Source: Flavobacterium collinsii (GTDB lineage Bacteria; Bacteroidota; Bacteroidia; Flavobacteriales; Flavobacteriaceae). Taken from it: 64,000 nucleotides of DNA. The first letter of the stretch is position 1. The number at the start of each line of letters is the position of its first letter. Both the position numbers and the translations under genes were made by a program. Positions 52,624 to 60,306 of the stretch are shown piece by piece. The stretch is taken from assembly GCF_902804485.1 (NCBI RefSeq), contig NZ_CADCST010000098.1, forward strand, positions 62,001-126,000, given 5' to 3'. The notes below the pieces were generated by a model. The model did not search any database and was not told the DNA's origin. It saw only the letters and a program-made list of their open reading frames with translations.

Positions 52624-53643
52624 AACCTTTTTATTGATTGCTTTTATCAAGGCAGGACCTTCATAAATAAAACCTGTATACAATTGAACCAGACTGGCTC
52701 CTGCATTTAGTTTTTCGATCGCATCATCTTCAGTATGAATTCCACCTACTCCAATAATTGGAAAAGCTTTATTGCTTTTTTCCGAAAGAAAACGAATCAC
52801 CTCAGTCGAACGTTTCGTTAATGGTTTTCCTGACAGTCCTCCAGTTTCAGTCTGGTTAGCAGACTGCAATCCGTCGCGGGAAATTGTAGTATTCGTTGCA
52901 ATTACACCTGCAATCTGAGTAGTTTTTACAATATCAATAATATCGAGTAATTGCTCATCTGTAAGATCCGGAGCAATTTTTAATAAAATTGGTTTTATTT
53001 TTTGTGTGCTTGTTTTTTGCTTCTCCACGTTTCTGTTTTGCAGCGTTTGCAACAAAGCTGTCAAAGGCTCTTTGTCTTGCAGAGCACGTAAATTTGGCGT
53101 ATTTGGCGAACTTACATTCACCACAAAATAATCTACATGATCAAACAAAGTATCAAAACAAATGATATAATCATTAACTGCATCTTCGTTTGACGTAACT
53201 TTGTTCTTCCCAATATTACCACCAATTAAAACTCCCGAATTCTTTTTCAAACGTTCTAAAGCTTCCAGAACTCCGCCATTATTAAATCCCATTCGGTTAA
53301 CAATCGCTTGATCTTCTTTCAATCGAAACAAACGTTTTTTAGGATTTCCTTCCTGTCCAACAGGAGTCACGGTACCAATCTCAATAAAACCAAATCCAAA
53401 ATCCGATAATTCTTTATACAACTTGGCATCTTTATCGAATCCCGCAGCCAATCCTACCGGGTTTTTAAATTTAATTCCAAAAACTTCGCGCTCCAAACGG
53501 CTATCTTTTACTTCGTAAATCGATCTGATAATTGATGAAACACCAGGGATTTTTGAAATGAATTTAACAAATGAAAAAGTAAAGCAATGTACTTCTTCCG
53601 GATCAAACCAAAAAAGTATTGGGCGAATTATCAATTTATACAT
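52609..53643 (-). CDS. pyrD: Dihydroorotate dehydrogenase (quinone)
   Basis: The 344-residue class 2 enzyme oxidises dihydroorotate to orotate in pyrimidine synthesis, attached to the inner membrane. The N-terminal helix region MYKLIIRPILFWFDPEEVH is the class 2 membrane-binding part. FMN and substrate motifs include GIKFKNPVGLAAGFDK, EIGTVTPVGQEGNPKKRLFR, NRMGFNNGG, VNVSSPNTPNLRALQ with the catalytic Ser, TNTTISRDGL and GVGGIHTEDDA. ATG 53643 begins the conserved N-terminus; an upstream in-frame ATG ten codons earlier lies in the leader. Confidence 0.96.
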   Translation of the reverse strand: MYKLIIRPILFWFDPEEVHCFTFSFVKFISKIPGVSSIIRSIYEVKDSRLEREVFGIKFKNPVGLAAGFDKDAKLYKELSDFGFGFIEIGTVTPVGQEGNPKKRLFRLKEDQAIVNRMGFNNGGVLEALERLKKNSGVLIGGNIGKNKVTSNEDAVNDYIICFDTLFDHVDYFVVNVSSPNTPNLRALQDKEPLTALLQTLQNRNVEKQKTSTQKIKPILLKIAPDLTDEQLLDIIDIVKTTQIAGVIATNTTISRDGLQSANQTETGGLSGKPLTKRSTEVIRFLSEKSNKAFPIIGVGGIHTEDDAIEKLNAGASLVQLYTGFIYEGPALIKAINKKVLAQL

Positions 53644-53670
53644 AGTAGTGTGTTGTTGTTTTTTTGGATG

Positions 53671-53678
53671 CAAATTTA
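53671..53678 (-). promoter_or_regulatory. Candidate -7 promoter box of pyrD
   Basis: TAAATTTG on the minus strand matches TAnnTTTG, 28 bases before the pyrD ATG at 53643. This placement also favours that start over the ATG at 53673, which overlaps the box. Confidence 0.5.
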
Positions 53679-53895
53679 AATATAATACTTGAAAGTGACT
53701 ATGATTTATAGAAAACTGTTTCTAACATTCTTTTCCCATATATGACACTGAAAACAAACACGTAGCAATTGAAACGCAACAGAGCAAAAAAAAAAAAATA
53801 ATAGTAATTCTATAAAATAAATATAGTTATATTAAATCCTCTTTTAAACTTTATTCTTAATTTTACCCCAACTACTATACTCCATAAAAACACTT

Positions 53896-55029
53896 ATGAT
53901 GAAAAATAAAACTGCCTGGATATTCGCAATCCTAATCCTCTTCGTTATTACAATTGCTTATGGCTACACAAAGCTTATTGTGCCGAAACAGACATTAGCT
54001 GCAATGAATTGTGTAGAAACTCCGAATCCAGCAGAAGTTTCATTATTCAAACCAACAATCGAAAACAAAAACAAACCTTCCGGTAAAGCTCCAGCAGGAA
54101 TGGTTTGGATTCCCGGTGGAGAATTCTCTATGGGCAGCAATGTTGAAGACGAAAGCTTGTGCAGCATAAAAGGAGTCACGAAAGATGCCGCCCCAATACA
54201 TCGCGTTTATGTAGATGGATTTTATATGGATAAAACCGAAGTTACAAATGATCAGTTTGAAGCTTTTGTAAAAGCAACCGGTTATATCACTTTTGCCGAA
54301 ATAAAACCTACACCTGAAGAATATCCGGATGTGCCATTAGAAAACCTTGTTGCCGGATCGGCTGTATTTACCCCTACACCTGCCAAAGTAGATTTAAACA
54401 ACTACATGCAATGGTGGTCTTACGTACGCGGTGCAGACTGGAGACATCCGGAAGGAGCCGGAAGTTCTATAAAAGGAAAAGGCAGCTACCCAGTTGTACA
54501 AATTTCTTATGATGATGCTGCTGCTTACGCAAAGTGGGCCGGAAAAAGATTACCAACAGAAGCCGAATGGGAATTCGCAGCCCGTGGTGGGAAATCAGGC
54601 GAATTGTATGCTTGGGGAAACACCCTAAAACCTAAAGGAAAATTTCAGGCCAACATATACCAGGGACATTTTCCGACAGAAAAGGGAGACACCGGCGAAG
54701 ATGGCTATATCGGTATTGCGCCAACTGCAAAATTTGCACCCAATTCTTACGGTCTTTATGATATAGGAGGAAACGTCTGGGAATGGACAAACGACTGGTA
54801 TACTGCAGACTATTACAAAGTAATAAGCGAAAACGGCCAGGTTGCCAAAAACCCACAGGGTCCTGAATCTTCTTATGATCCCGGAGAACCAAACTTACCT
54901 AAAAAAGTACAGCGTGGCGGATCCTTTTTATGTACCGATCAGTATTGCACACGCTACATGGTAGGCACTAGAGGAAAAGGGGATTACAAATCACCCGCAA
55001 ACCACATTGGCTTTAGATGTGTCAAATAA
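53896..55029 (+). CDS. Formylglycine-generating enzyme (sulfatase-modifying factor)
   Basis: The 377-residue protein has an N-terminal anchor helix (8-23) and an FGE-sulfatase domain: GMVWIPGGEFSMGS, VDGFYMDKTEVTNDQFEAFV, PVVQISYDDAAAYAKWAGKRLPTEAEWEFAARGG (cited in part), and GGNVWEWTNDWY. Unlike many relatives it keeps the redox-active cysteine pair, Cys346 and Cys351 in RGGSFLCTDQYCTRY, so true oxidation of a sulfatase cysteine to formylglycine is plausible. It would act in the periplasm. No sulfatase is encoded in the window. It is monocistronic. Confidence 0.9.
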   Translation: MMKNKTAWIFAILILFVITIAYGYTKLIVPKQTLAAMNCVETPNPAEVSLFKPTIENKNKPSGKAPAGMVWIPGGEFSMGSNVEDESLCSIKGVTKDAAPIHRVYVDGFYMDKTEVTNDQFEAFVKATGYITFAEIKPTPEEYPDVPLENLVAGSAVFTPTPAKVDLNNYMQWWSYVRGADWRHPEGAGSSIKGKGSYPVVQISYDDAAAYAKWAGKRLPTEAEWEFAARGGKSGELYAWGNTLKPKGKFQANIYQGHFPTEKGDTGEDGYIGIAPTAKFAPNSYGLYDIGGNVWEWTNDWYTADYYKVISENGQVAKNPQGPESSYDPGEPNLPKKVQRGGSFLCTDQYCTRYMVGTRGKGDYKSPANHIGFRCVK

Positions 55030-55088
55030 GTTTTTTTTAGCTAGCAAATTAGCACAAATTAAAACACATCTCATATCTCTTACAAATC

Positions 55089-55118
55089 CAATTTCACAAA
55101 TTTAAACTAGTGAAATTG
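55089..55118. other. Small inverted repeat after the FGE gene
   Basis: CAATTTCAC and GTGAAATTG form a perfect 9-bp stem with a 12-base loop. No U-tract follows, so its role is unclear; it could protect the transcript's 3' end. Confidence 0.35.
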
Positions 55119-55228
55119 AATTTTAACTTTAAATATCCAACGCAGATCAGTGAAATTTTTAGTAAACTTTTTTCAGTCTAATTTACAGTTTTCATAATTT
55201 GGAGCTTTACAACGCTTAACTATTTACT

Positions 55229-55236
55229 TATATTTG
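55229..55236 (+). promoter_or_regulatory. Candidate -7 promoter box of pepT
   Basis: TATATTTG matches TAnnTTTG and ends 16 bases before the pepT ATG, giving a short A-rich leader. Confidence 0.55.
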
Positions 55237-55252
55237 CCTAAAAATAAAAAAA

Positions 55253-56530
55253 ATGCAACATATCATAGATCGTTTTATTAGTTATGTAACTATTGATACT
55301 GAATCAGATCCAAATTCAAAGACAACGCCAAGCACAGAAAAACAATGGAATCTTGCCAATAAACTAGTTGAAGAACTAAAAACAATTGGCTTATCAGATG
55401 TCACCATAGACGACAAAGCCTATATCATGGCTACATTACCTTCTAATGTTGATCACGAAGTTCCTACAATTGGTTTTGTATCTCATTTTGACACTTCTCC
55501 GGATTTTAGCGGAGCCAATATAAAACCTCAAATCGTTGAAAATTACGATGGAAAAGACATCCTTTTAAATGCTGAAAAAAACATTGTTTTATCACCAAAC
55601 TACTTTAAGGATTTATTACAATACAAAGGACAAACCATTATTACTACGGATGGAACTACTTTGCTGGGAGCCGACGACAAGGCAGGAATTACCGAAATTG
55701 TCTCAGCGATGGAATACTTAATTCAGCATCCTGAAATCAAACACGGAAAAATCAGAATTGGTTTTACTCCTGACGAAGAAATTGGTCGCGGTGCGCATCA
55801 TTTTGATGTGAAAAAATTTGGTGCTGCATGGGCCTATACTATGGATGGAAGCCAGATTGGCGAGTTAGAATATGAAAATTTTAATGCAGCCGGAGCTAAA
55901 ATCACCTTTAAAGGGAAAAGCGTTCACCCGGGTTATGCCAAGGGAAAAATGATCAATTCGATGTTGATTGCCAACGATTTCATCAACGAACTTCCTAAAG
56001 GAGAAACTCCTCAAGAAACCAAAGGCTATGAAGGTTTTTTCCATGTCCACCACCTTACCGGAAGTATTGAAGAAACTGTTTTAGAATTGATCATTCGCGA
56101 TCACAACAAGAAAAAATTCGAAAAACGTAAAGACCTAATTGCTAAAATTACTAAAAAAATCAATAAGAAATTTGCGAAACAATTTGGAGAAGATATTGTA
56201 ACTGCTGAAGTAAAAGACCAGTACTACAATATGAAAGAAAAAGTACTTCCCGTAAAACACATTGTTGATATTGCCGAAAAAGCAATGCGTGAATTAAACA
56301 TTAAACCGATCATCAAGCCTATTCGTGGCGGAACTGACGGGTCTCAATTGTCATTTATGGGACTTCCTTGCCCAAATATATTTGCCGGCGGTCATAACTT
56401 TCACGGAAAATACGAATATGTTCCTGCCGAAAGCATGCAAAAAGCGACAGCTGTCATTGTGAAAATTGCTGAATTAACCGCAATTCCAGGCATTTTTGAC
56501 GCACCTGAAAAGCCAAAAAGAAAAAAATAA
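55253..56530 (+). CDS. pepT: Peptidase T (tripeptide aminopeptidase)
   Basis: The 425-residue M20 peptidase removes N-terminal residues from tripeptides. Two-zinc ligands are recognisable in order: His in GFVSHFDTSPDFSG, Asp in LLGADDKAGI, the catalytic Glu pair in TPDEEIGRG, Asp in YTMDGSQ, and the C-terminal His in FAGGHNFHGKYEYVP. The start QHIIDRFISYVTIDTESD is typical. A lysine-rich tail (KPKRKK) is a small extension. The next gene starts 13 bases beyond the stop and is likely in the same transcript. Confidence 0.95.
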   Translation: MQHIIDRFISYVTIDTESDPNSKTTPSTEKQWNLANKLVEELKTIGLSDVTIDDKAYIMATLPSNVDHEVPTIGFVSHFDTSPDFSGANIKPQIVENYDGKDILLNAEKNIVLSPNYFKDLLQYKGQTIITTDGTTLLGADDKAGITEIVSAMEYLIQHPEIKHGKIRIGFTPDEEIGRGAHHFDVKKFGAAWAYTMDGSQIGELEYENFNAAGAKITFKGKSVHPGYAKGKMINSMLIANDFINELPKGETPQETKGYEGFFHVHHLTGSIEETVLELIIRDHNKKKFEKRKDLIAKITKKINKKFAKQFGEDIVTAEVKDQYYNMKEKVLPVKHIVDIAEKAMRELNIKPIIKPIRGGTDGSQLSFMGLPCPNIFAGGHNFHGKYEYVPAESMQKATAVIVKIAELTAIPGIFDAPEKPKRKK

Positions 56531-56543
56531 ACTAACAAGGAAT

Positions 56544-57122
56544 ATGTCTGATAAAAAACACGTTTGGGACAAAGTCAATAGCTGGGAAAAAGAACTCCTT
56601 TTCCTAAAATCGATTATTGATAAGACCGAACTGATTGAAACTGTAAAATGGGGCGGCCCAGTTTATGTTTACAACAAAAAAAATGTTATCGGCATAGGAG
56701 GTTTTAAAGAGTACTTTACGATTTGGTTCTTTAATGGCGTTTTTTTGAAAGATGAGGAAAAAAAGCTCATCAATGCTCAGGAAGACAAAACAAAATCTTT
56801 GCGTCAATGGCGTTTTACTTCAAAAAACGAAGTAAACGAAGCAGACGTTCTCGACTATATTTTAGAAGCTATTGAGAACGAAAAACAAGGCAAAATCATC
56901 AAATCCACAAAAAAAGAAGCTATTGTTTCTGAACTTTTTCAAAAAGAAACAGCTCAGAATCCCGCTTTAGCAGAAGCATTTCAGAAATTCAGTGCTTACA
57001 AGCAATATGAATTTCTCGAATACATTGAAACGGCTAAGCAGGACAAAACCAAACTTTCAAGAATTGAAAAAGTAATTCCGATGATATTACAAAACATCGG
57101 ACTGAATGATAAATACAGATAG
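56544..57122 (+). CDS. YdeI/DUF1801-like protein
   Basis: The 192 residues contain the DUF1801-type core ETVKWGGPVYVYNKKNVIGIGGFKEYFTIWFFNGVFLKD (cited in part), with the hallmark KWGxPxY and FK-x(4)-WFFNG strands. A YdeI-like C-terminal helix pair follows (LAEAFQKFSAYKQYEFLEYIETAKQDKTKLSRI), the part associated with bacteriocin-resistance or OmpD-associated proteins. No signal peptide is present. Function is unknown. ATG 56544 (MSDKKHVWDK) is preferred; the frame stays open upstream inside pepT. A strong terminator follows. Confidence 0.82.
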   Translation: MSDKKHVWDKVNSWEKELLFLKSIIDKTELIETVKWGGPVYVYNKKNVIGIGGFKEYFTIWFFNGVFLKDEEKKLINAQEDKTKSLRQWRFTSKNEVNEADVLDYILEAIENEKQGKIIKSTKKEAIVSELFQKETAQNPALAEAFQKFSAYKQYEFLEYIETAKQDKTKLSRIEKVIPMILQNIGLNDKYR

Positions 57123-57170
57123 GAGGTAAATTTCAATTTTTGAAAAATTCCAAACTCCAAATTCCAAGCT

Positions 57171-57218
57171 AAAAAAAACCTTTATCAAAGTTTTAAACTT
57201 TGATAAAGGTTTTTTTTT
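57171..57218. terminator. Bidirectional intrinsic terminator
   Basis: AAAACCTTTATCAAAG pairs perfectly with CTTTGATAAAGGTTTT around a 7-nt loop (57191-57197). The pairing extends into flanking A- and T-runs of eight. It ends the pepT-YdeI-like unit. Confidence 0.93.
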
Positions 57219-57230
57219 ACGCAAAGACGA

Positions 57231-57390
57231 GTCATTTAGGAACGAGGAATCTTCGAAAGCAGCTCGACAAAGATTAAGGAATCACTATGTGGAGTTTCTT
57301 ACGGAGATCCCTCCTTCCTCGGGATGACAATATTGCGGTTACTTTTGCTGAATTGGATTATGTGATTTCTCCTTTCAGTAGAAATGACAA
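57231..57390. repeat. Dispersed-repeat remnant with three related arms
   Basis: The arm at 57231-57251 (inverted: GATTCCTCGTTCCTAAATGA) is related to GATCCCTCCTTCCTCGGGAT at 57306-57325 and to GATTTCTCCTTTCAGTAGAA at 57364-57383, each followed by TGAC(A). The middle contains CTCGACAAAGATTAAGGAAT. From memory, very similar text recurs between genes in Flavobacterium genomes, so this is probably one copy of a genome-wide element. The 330-base gap 57123-57452 holds this and two terminators, with no gene. Confidence 0.55.
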
Positions 57391-57392
57391 TT

Positions 57393-57433
57393 AAAAAAAA
57401 TCCCAAACTCCTGTATTGGAATTTGGGATTTTT
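57393..57433 (-). terminator. Intrinsic terminator of yajC
   Basis: AAAAATCCCAAACTCC (57396-57411) pairs with GGAATTTGGGATTTTT (57418-57433), 16 bp with one G-U pair on the minus strand, followed there by a run of T. It lies 20 bases after the yajC stop. Confidence 0.88.
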
Positions 57434-57452
57434 AATATTGTAATTTAAAAAA

Positions 57453-57725
57453 TTAAGCTTTTTTCAAAGCAGCACTCATTTCCATAGAAATTGCCGAACG
57501 CTCAATTTTTAATTTTCCGGACATTGTTTCAATTACTGCACTTGTATCAGCAAGTTCAACGATTTTTCCGTGAAAACCACTTTTAGTAATTATTTTATCA
57601 CCTACTTTCAGGCTGCTTTCAAATTCTTTTTCGTTTTTTACTCTTTTCTGTTGTGGTCTGATCATAAAGAAATACAACACTACAAACATTAGTAAATAAG
57701 GCGCAAATTTCATCAAATCTTGCAT
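57453..57725 (-). CDS. yajC: Preprotein translocase subunit YajC
   Basis: This 90-residue inner-membrane protein has one N-terminal helix (APYLLMFVVLYFFMIRPQQKR) whose end reads FMIRPQQKR, the YajC hallmark. A small cytoplasmic domain with VGDKIITKSGFHGKIVEL follows. YajC associates with SecDF and the Sec translocon. The nusB gene lies 114 bases upstream on the same strand, a common order in this phylum, so they are probably co-transcribed. A good terminator follows directly. Confidence 0.94.
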   Translation of the reverse strand: MQDLMKFAPYLLMFVVLYFFMIRPQQKRVKNEKEFESSLKVGDKIITKSGFHGKIVELADTSAVIETMSGKLKIERSAISMEMSAALKKA

Positions 57726-57839
57726 AGTATTCAGTTTTTATTTTTGTTATTAATATTTACGTTTTAAGCTCCCATAACTTCACTTGAAGCGACGTCATCA
57801 ACGAGAGTTTAGAATTTATTTATAAAAATCCGGTATCAA

Positions 57840-58784
57840 TTACATCAACCCACGTCCTACTTTAACCATTTTTTTATTCGCTGTAAGCTCTTTAACAAGG
57901 TTATCTAAAATTCCGTTGATAAAAATACTACTTTTTGGCGTAGAATACTCTTTCGCAATTTCTAAATATTCGTTAAGAGTTACTTTTACTGGAATTGAAG
58001 GGAATTTCAGAAACTCACAAATTGCCATTTTCAAGATAATAGTATCAATTTCAGCAATCCTTTCACTGTCCCAGTTTGGTGTTTTATCATCATATTCTTT
58101 TGCCAGAACCGATTCATTTAAAACTGTTCTTCTAAACAAGTCTTTAGCAAAATCCTTATCCTCAACATCTTTGTACAACTTAGGCACTCTAAAATCATCC
58201 GGATCTTCAGTTTTTATAGCCTTCAATTGTTTGATGATATGCGTATTTACAACAGGAATATCATCCACCCAGGTTAATTTATCATCCTCTAAATACTCAT
58301 ATAATTTTTCATTTGGAACAATTACATCTGCAAACAAATCAATTACAAATTGTCTGTCTTCTTCAAAAGTATTTGTTGTAGTGCTCATGTATTTAGCATA
58401 CAATTCGCTTGATTTGATATCATTTAAAAGCAAAATGATATAATCGTCGTTCAGATTCCAGTTGTTGATTTTACGATTTTCTAAAGCAATACTAAGCGAA
58501 TTACTTTCGGCAAGAAGTTGAAAAATTTTGTTTTTTACGAATTTTTCATTTGGATTACGTTCTGCAGCAGTTGCAAGATGTTTTTTACTTGAAAGATGTA
58601 AAAAAACAGATTCTTTTTTGCAAATTTCAATCAATGAAGAAAGCATTATAAGATATAGATCCTGAATATTATCAATACTGTAAAAAAGAAACTTCTCTTC
58701 TTTTTCCATATTATCAGAACCGCTTTGATGCATTGCATAAATGGATTGCATTACTTTAACGCGTATGTGTCTTCTATTTACCAC
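57840..58784 (-). CDS. nusB: Transcription antitermination protein NusB (long form)
   Basis: The 314-residue protein is about twice the length of E. coli NusB. The first part (NRRHIRVKVMQSIYAMHQSG) has the RNA-binding arginine-rich start. The last 130 residues hold the canonical NusB core, with DIPVVNTHIIKQLKAI, NESVLAKEYDDKTPNWDSERIAEIDTIILKMAICEFLKFP (cited in part), VTLNEYLEIAKEYS and SSIFINGILDNLVKEL. The long middle is helical and typical of Bacteroidota. NusB with NusE binds boxA in rRNA operons. The start is GTG at 58784. Confidence 0.93.
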   Translation of the reverse strand: MVNRRHIRVKVMQSIYAMHQSGSDNMEKEEKFLFYSIDNIQDLYLIMLSSLIEICKKESVFLHLSSKKHLATAAERNPNEKFVKNKIFQLLAESNSLSIALENRKINNWNLNDDYIILLLNDIKSSELYAKYMSTTTNTFEEDRQFVIDLFADVIVPNEKLYEYLEDDKLTWVDDIPVVNTHIIKQLKAIKTEDPDDFRVPKLYKDVEDKDFAKDLFRRTVLNESVLAKEYDDKTPNWDSERIAEIDTIILKMAICEFLKFPSIPVKVTLNEYLEIAKEYSTPKSSIFINGILDNLVKELTANKKMVKVGRGLM

Positions 58785-58812
58785 CTTGTAAGAACATTTA
58801 AAAATTAGTCTG

Positions 58813-58820
58813 CAAAAGTA
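58813..58820 (-). promoter_or_regulatory. Candidate -7 promoter box of nusB
   Basis: TACTTTTG on the minus strand matches TAnnTTTG, 29 bases before the GTG start of nusB. Confidence 0.45.
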
Positions 58821-58915
58821 TGAATTTCGCAGTTGATATTAAAATTAATTTGTAAAAAAGTATTTCGTTAAGTCTTAGTTTTCAGTCTCAGTCTTCAGTG
58901 ATTTAGAAACCGCAT

Positions 58916-58981
58916 AAAAAAAGTCTCAGTTTTCAGTCTCAGTTTTCACTTTTTGCGAAACTGAGACTAAAAACTGAGACT
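58916..58981 (-). terminator. CAGTCTCAG-type intrinsic terminator of leucine dehydrogenase
   Basis: AGTCTCAGTTTTCAGTCTCA plus GTTT at 58922-58945 pairs with its complement at 58958-58981, a 24-bp stem with one mismatch and a 12-nt loop. On the minus strand seven T follow directly. It lies 15 bases after the leucine dehydrogenase stop. Further CAGTCTCAG words continue to about 58870. Confidence 0.85.
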
Positions 58982-58995
58982 GTTAACTTAAAAAA

Positions 58996-60102
58996 TTATT
59001 TTTTAGCGTTTTCAATTCTTCTCAAATCGATACGATTTTGAGCAATTGTAAGCGCTGCTTTGTGTGTTGTCATTCCGTTTTTCACAGCGTAATCGATAAT
59101 CTCTAAAGTTGTATTATAGATATTTTCGGTTTTTGTCATGATTTCAGCTTTACCGTAATGCTCTAATTCAGCATATACGTTGATAATTCCACCAGCGTTG
59201 ATTAAGAAATCAGGAGCATATAAAATACCTCTTTCTTGTAATCTTGCTCCGTGAATATTTTCGTCAGCCAACTGATTGTTAGCTGCTCCTGCAATAACTT
59301 TAGCTTTAATTTTATCTACTGTTGCATCATTAATGATTGCTCCCATAGCACATGGTGCATAAATATCAACATCAGCTGTATACAAATCTTCACCAGAATA
59401 GATTGAAGCATTGTATTTTGAAGCTACCTGATATAATTTCTCTTCATTGATATCAGTAATTGTAACGATTGCTCCTTCTTTAGTTAAATACTCTACTAAA
59501 GCTTCACCTACGTGACCAATTCCCTGAACTAAAACTTTTTTACCTTCTAAAACATCAGTACCAAACTGACTTTTAGCAGCAGCTTTCATTCCTAAATAAA
59601 CACCGTAAGCTGTTATTGGAGAAGGATTTCCTGAACCACCTCTTTCTTCAGAAATACCCGTAACATAAGGCGTTACATCTCTAACAGTGTCCATATCTTT
59701 TGTTTCCATTCCAACATCCTCAGCAGTAATATATCTACCACCTAAGGAGTGAACAAACTCACCAAACTTACGCATTAATTCAGGTGTTTTTTGCGTTTTA
59801 GCATCACCAATAATTACTGCTTTACCTCCACCGATATTTAATCCGGTAATAGCAGATTTATATGTCATACCTCTTGAAAGACGCAAAACATCGTTTAATG
59901 CTTCCCATTCAGTATTGTAATTCCACATTCTAGTACCTCCCAAAGCTGGTCCCATAACCGAATTATGAATACCAATAATTGCTTTTAAACCTGTATCTTT
60001 GTCGTTGCAAAATACAATTTGTTCGTGATCGTCAAAAGACAATTGACCAAAAACAGGATCCATTTTTTGAAGTTCTTTTCCAGTTGCGAAAGTTGCATCC
60101 AT
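58996..60102 (-). CDS. ldh: Leucine dehydrogenase (Glu/Leu/Phe/Val dehydrogenase family)
   Basis: The 368-residue protein deaminates leucine and other branched-chain amino acids with NAD. The substrate domain has GPALGGTRMWNY, LSRGMTYKSAITGLNIGGGKAVI with the conserved lysines, and AEDVGM. The NAD domain has the motif VLVQGIGHVGEALVEYL followed by TDIN, then CAMGAIIND and AGAANNQLAD. The length fits leucine rather than glutamate dehydrogenase. It feeds branched-chain catabolism, whose last leucine step is encoded at 50220-51086. A -7 box lies 51 bases upstream and a strong hairpin terminator follows. Confidence 0.93.
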   Translation of the reverse strand: MDATFATGKELQKMDPVFGQLSFDDHEQIVFCNDKDTGLKAIIGIHNSVMGPALGGTRMWNYNTEWEALNDVLRLSRGMTYKSAITGLNIGGGKAVIIGDAKTQKTPELMRKFGEFVHSLGGRYITAEDVGMETKDMDTVRDVTPYVTGISEERGGSGNPSPITAYGVYLGMKAAAKSQFGTDVLEGKKVLVQGIGHVGEALVEYLTKEGAIVTITDINEEKLYQVASKYNASIYSGEDLYTADVDIYAPCAMGAIINDATVDKIKAKVIAGAANNQLADENIHGARLQERGILYAPDFLINAGGIINVYAELEHYGKAEIMTKTENIYNTTLEIIDYAVKNGMTTHKAALTIAQNRIDLRRIENAKK

Positions 60103-60152
60103 AGCGCTACTATATTATTTGTTAAAATTATGAATTTGTCAAAAAGACTTCT

Positions 60153-60160
60153 CAAATTTA
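60153..60160 (-). promoter_or_regulatory. Candidate -7 promoter box of leucine dehydrogenase
   Basis: TAAATTTG on the minus strand matches TAnnTTTG, about 50 bases before the ATG at 60102. Confidence 0.45.
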
Positions 60161-60306
60161 TACAAAAAATATACATGTGCTAATTTATTATCTTTAAAAT
60201 AACAATCTAACAATCGTTTTGTTTTGATAAATTTATACATTACATTAATTTTTATTCATAATATTTTACAAAATCAAAACATTTTAACATTGAATCTCTT
60301 AAAAAA

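Noticed and set aside
53786..53798. Run of 13 A as a possible phase-variation tract for the FGE gene
   Set aside because: It lies about 100 bases upstream of the start, outside the coding frame and not between recognisable promoter elements.
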